Shown: in pieces, positions 5,195 through 6,446 of the stretch
How the letters are laid out: every line of letters starts with the position of its first letter
How positions within the stretch are numbered: the stretch's first letter is position 1
Assembly (NCBI GenBank): GCA_041690535.1
Contig: JAWLHA010000123.1
Span: forward strand, 1 to 6,446
Source: JAWLHA01 sp041690535
Lineage (GTDB): Bacteria; Pseudomonadota; Gammaproteobacteria; Thiohalomonadales; Thiohalomonadaceae
DNA: 6,446 nucleotides
Direction: 5' to 3'
Program-made: the position numbers and the translations under genes
The notes under the pieces: generated by a model
The model's database searches: none
Told to the model about the DNA's origin: nothing
The model's input: the letters and a program-made list of their open reading frames with translations, nothing else

Positions 5195-5482
5195 GTGAAC
5201 GCCATGGACGATAGCATCGACATCGACACCGTGCTGCTCCCCGAGGAGAGCTTGGAGGGGCTGCGGCGGGCACCCAATGGGGACCTGTACCGCGCACCGC
5301 CCCCGGGTAAGCGGGTGATCCGGCTGGACGAAGACTGCGGATTCCTGCTGCGCGACCGGGCCTTCGAGGAGCTGCTGTTTGGGCCGATCCTCGCCAGTGC
5401 AAATGTTTGCACGCGGGCCCGCGTGATCACCTACGACCAGTTTTTGGCGTACAAGCGGAGGCGGACCTTTGGCCGACCATGA
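5195..5482 (+). CDS. Small hypothetical protein upstream of terminase
   Basis: This is an unrecognised acidic-to-basic protein of 95 residues. It begins MNAMDDSIDIDTVLLPEESLEGL, continues with RRAPNGDLYRAPPPGKRVIRLDEDCGFLLRD, and ends with a basic tail YKRRRTFGRP. It has one cysteine in CGF and one in VCTR, with no paired metal-binding pattern. The GTG start at 5195 is preferred over ATG 5204 because a modest GCAGG lies 10 bases before the GTG. It begins 21 bases after the structural gene stop and overlaps the next gene by 14 bases, so it is co-transcribed with the packaging genes. A palindrome of the GCAAATRTTYGC family lies in its 3' third. Its role may be in packaging or head assembly, by position only. 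Confidence 0.6.
   Translation: MNAMDDSIDIDTVLLPEESLEGLRRAPNGDLYRAPPPGKRVIRLDEDCGFLLRDRAFEELLFGPILASANVCTRARVITYDQFLAYKRRRTFGRP
5397..5412. repeat. GTGCAAATGTTTGCAC, copy 3 of the dispersed palindrome
   Basis: Seven-base arms (GTGCAAA and TTTGCAC) flank a central TG. The core GCAAATGTTTGC differs from the 156-171 copy at one position. It is inside the small gene at 5195-5482, about 57 bases before the terminase small-subunit start, a plausible distance for an internal operator. Confidence 0.55.
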
Positions 5483-5912
5483 AACACAACCCGGCACCGA
5501 CCTGCTGTCTCCCCAGCAGGCCGAGGCGGTGGTACTGCTCGCCGCAGGAAACCGCAAGTCCGACACCGCCCGCATGGTCGGGGTCCACCGCAGCACGGTT
5601 CACGGCTGGTTGCATCTGCCCGCCTTTGCCGCGGCCGTCGAAGCGGAGCGGGAGCGGAGGCTGGCGGAGCTGCGGGGCGACCCGTTGCCCTACTTGTCGG
5701 GCCTCCGCGCCTGGGAGGACAACGCGGGCCGCGTGATGGACACCATCCTGGAGGTGGCCCTAGACAAACGCCACCCCAACCATTTCCGCGCCGCCGAGCT
5801 GATCCTCCGGCATCTGGCTCCTGAGGCACCATCGGCGGGCCCTACCGCGGACGAGAAGCTGATCCAGGGGTTCGCGGAGTCGCGGGGCTGGGAGGCCCCC
5901 GATGGAGCTTGA
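5469..5912 (+). CDS. terS: Terminase small subunit-like HTH protein
   Basis: This 147-residue protein has an N-terminal helix-turn-helix at about 14-58 (LSPQQAEAVVLLAAGNRKSDTARMVGVHRSTVHGWLHLPAFAAAVEAE). The pattern 'LsxxQxxAvxLLAxGxxxxxxAxxxGVxxxTVxxWlxxpxF' is common in terminase small subunits, where the domain recognises packaging-site DNA. A charged helical segment follows (57-118, including NHFRAAELILRHLAPEA) that would suit oligomerisation, then a short tail (DEKLIQGFAESRGWE) of the type that contacts the large subunit. The start is TTG at 5469, supported by GGAGG at 5457-5461 with a 7-base gap; no better start exists in the frame. It overlaps the upstream gene by 14 bases and the terminase large-subunit gene by 11. 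TerS followed by TerL is the normal phage order. A plain transcription factor is the alternative, made less likely by its neighbour. Confidence 0.75.
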   Translation: MADHETQPGTDLLSPQQAEAVVLLAAGNRKSDTARMVGVHRSTVHGWLHLPAFAAAVEAERERRLAELRGDPLPYLSGLRAWEDNAGRVMDTILEVALDKRHPNHFRAAELILRHLAPEAPSAGPTADEKLIQGFAESRGWEAPDGA

Positions 5913-6446
5913 AGCGTACCTGGAGTACGCCCACGTCCGAGCGGAGGCGGGAGACCCCTTCCACCGTCGGGCCGCCATGCTGATGGCCCGGTATCCGGTC
6001 GGCATCGAGGAGTTCATCGAATCCCCGGACTACCTGAACGACACCAGCATTTTCCCGGCCAACATGGAGGCGCTCCGGGAGCTGAACAACCCCCAGGGGC
6101 TTCGCATTGGTTCCCCCTACACCGAGGCCGTGATTGGCGGCGGGATCGGGGTGGGCAAGACCAGCATCGCCATCCTCAGCCTGCTGTACCAGACCTACGT
6201 CCTGAGCTGCCTGAGGAGCCCTCAGCGCCTGTTTGGCTTGGCCCCAACCTCTGAGCTGGTGTTCGCTGTTCAAGCCCCTACAGAGCGTCTGGCGAAGACT
6301 GTGGCCTTTGCTCGTCTGCGGGAGCTGGTGATCCAGGCTCCCTACTTCAAGCGGCACTGCCCGCCCGATGCCCGGATCAAGAGCGAGCTGCGGTTCCCCA
6401 ATGGCGTGATCATCCGACCGCTGTCAGGCTCAGACACCGCGGCCCT
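5902..6446 (+). CDS. terL: Terminase large subunit, N-terminal ATPase part (cut by window end)
   Basis: The frame starts at ATG 5902 with GGAGG at 5891-5895 (6-base gap), overlaps terS by 11 bases, and stays open to the window edge: 181 codons of a protein that would usually be about 450-600 residues. Residues 79-88 (GGGIGVGKTS) are a Walker A loop with Lys86 and Thr87. Downstream come family-like segments: RLFGLAPTSELVFAVQAPTERLAKTVAFARLRELVIQAPYFKRHCP, then IKSELRFPNGVIIRPLSGSDTAA, as in phage terminases that read 'fGLxpxSEivfa...Sp(Y)F...LxFPNgi.ikplSGSdtaA'. TerL is the packaging motor: it uses ATP to push DNA into the prohead and cuts it with a C-terminal nuclease. The Walker B motif and the nuclease domain lie beyond the window, so completeness cannot be judged. 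No frameshift is seen in the visible part. Confidence 0.85.
   Translation, partial: MELEAYLEYAHVRAEAGDPFHRRAAMLMARYPVGIEEFIESPDYLNDTSIFPANMEALRELNNPQGLRIGSPYTEAVIGGGIGVGKTSIAILSLLYQTYVLSCLRSPQRLFGLAPTSELVFAVQAPTERLAKTVAFARLRELVIQAPYFKRHCPPDARIKSELRFPNGVIIRPLSGSDTAA

Larger units (their letters stand above)
104..6446. mobile_element. Integrated phage-like or satellite-like element, left part
   Basis: From the regulator breakpoint to the window end the genes form a coherent set on one strand: P4-type integrase, AlpA-like regulator, replication initiator, excisionase-like HTH protein, unknown protein, virion-type protein, small unknown protein, and terminase small and large subunits. Integrase next to an attachment junction, followed by AlpA and a replication protein, is the usual order at the left end of phage satellites and small prophages. 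The terminase genes show that the element encodes packaging functions. The right end, and any portal, capsid or tail genes, lie beyond 6446, so a full prophage, a capsid-forming satellite or a decayed relic cannot be separated here. Confidence 0.8.

Noticed and set aside
4607..5596. Minus-strand open frame of 329 codons across the structural and small genes
   Set aside because: The translation is low-complexity Gly/His/Val-rich, with no domain and no supporting ribosome binding context. The opposite strand carries coherent genes with good ribosome binding sites.
1..6446. CRISPR array, anti-phage defence genes or toxin-antitoxin pair
   Set aside because: No regularly spaced repeats, nuclease or reverse-transcriptase motifs, or small toxin-like partner genes were seen. 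All supported genes fit integration, replication, regulation or packaging, or remain unknown.

Overview
The window shows the left end of an integrated, virus-related mobile element in a GC-rich gammaproteobacterium. The host call rests on the first ~100 bases. These encode the middle of a GacA/UvrY-type response regulator up to the start of its LuxR-type helix-turn-helix, and then the reading frame turns into unrelated sequence and stops at 181. The first gene beyond that point is a P4-type tyrosine integrase, so I read the boundary (about 85-115) as the left attachment site, with the regulator gene as the integration target. The other half of the regulator gene and the right end of the element are outside the window.

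Layout: (1) 1-181, truncated response regulator. (2) 156-267, a compact control and recombination region with a 16-bp palindrome, a short hairpin and three TGTGGGTAA-like boxes that look like integrase arm sites. (3) 268-1473, integrase. (4) 1474-1673, non-coding with two inverted repeats. (5) 1674-1937, AlpA-like regulator, followed by an 11-bp-stem terminator-like hairpin. (6) 2060-4175, a tight three-gene unit joined by ATGA overlaps: a Rep_trans/gpII-like replication initiator, a MerR/excisionase-like DNA-binding protein, and an unrecognised helical protein. (7) 4176-4312, a gap holding a strong two-tier hairpin. (8) 4313-6446, a phage module on the same strand: a beta-rich virion-type protein, a small unknown protein, a terminase small-subunit-like HTH protein started by TTG, and a terminase large-subunit ATPase cut by the window end.

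Together the genes suggest integration and excision (integrase, AlpA), replication by nicking (Rep), regulation (two HTH proteins) and DNA packaging (TerS/TerL). Integrase, AlpA and a dedicated replication protein are typical of phage satellites, while virion and complete terminase genes are typical of prophages or capsid-forming satellites. Which one this is depends on genes to the right of the window. The most notable points are the interrupted global regulator gene, the unusual Rep-plus-terminase combination, and three dispersed copies of a GCAAATRTTYGC palindrome, one at the head of each functional block. All credible genes are on the + strand. Long minus-strand frames are antisense shadows in GC-rich coding DNA.
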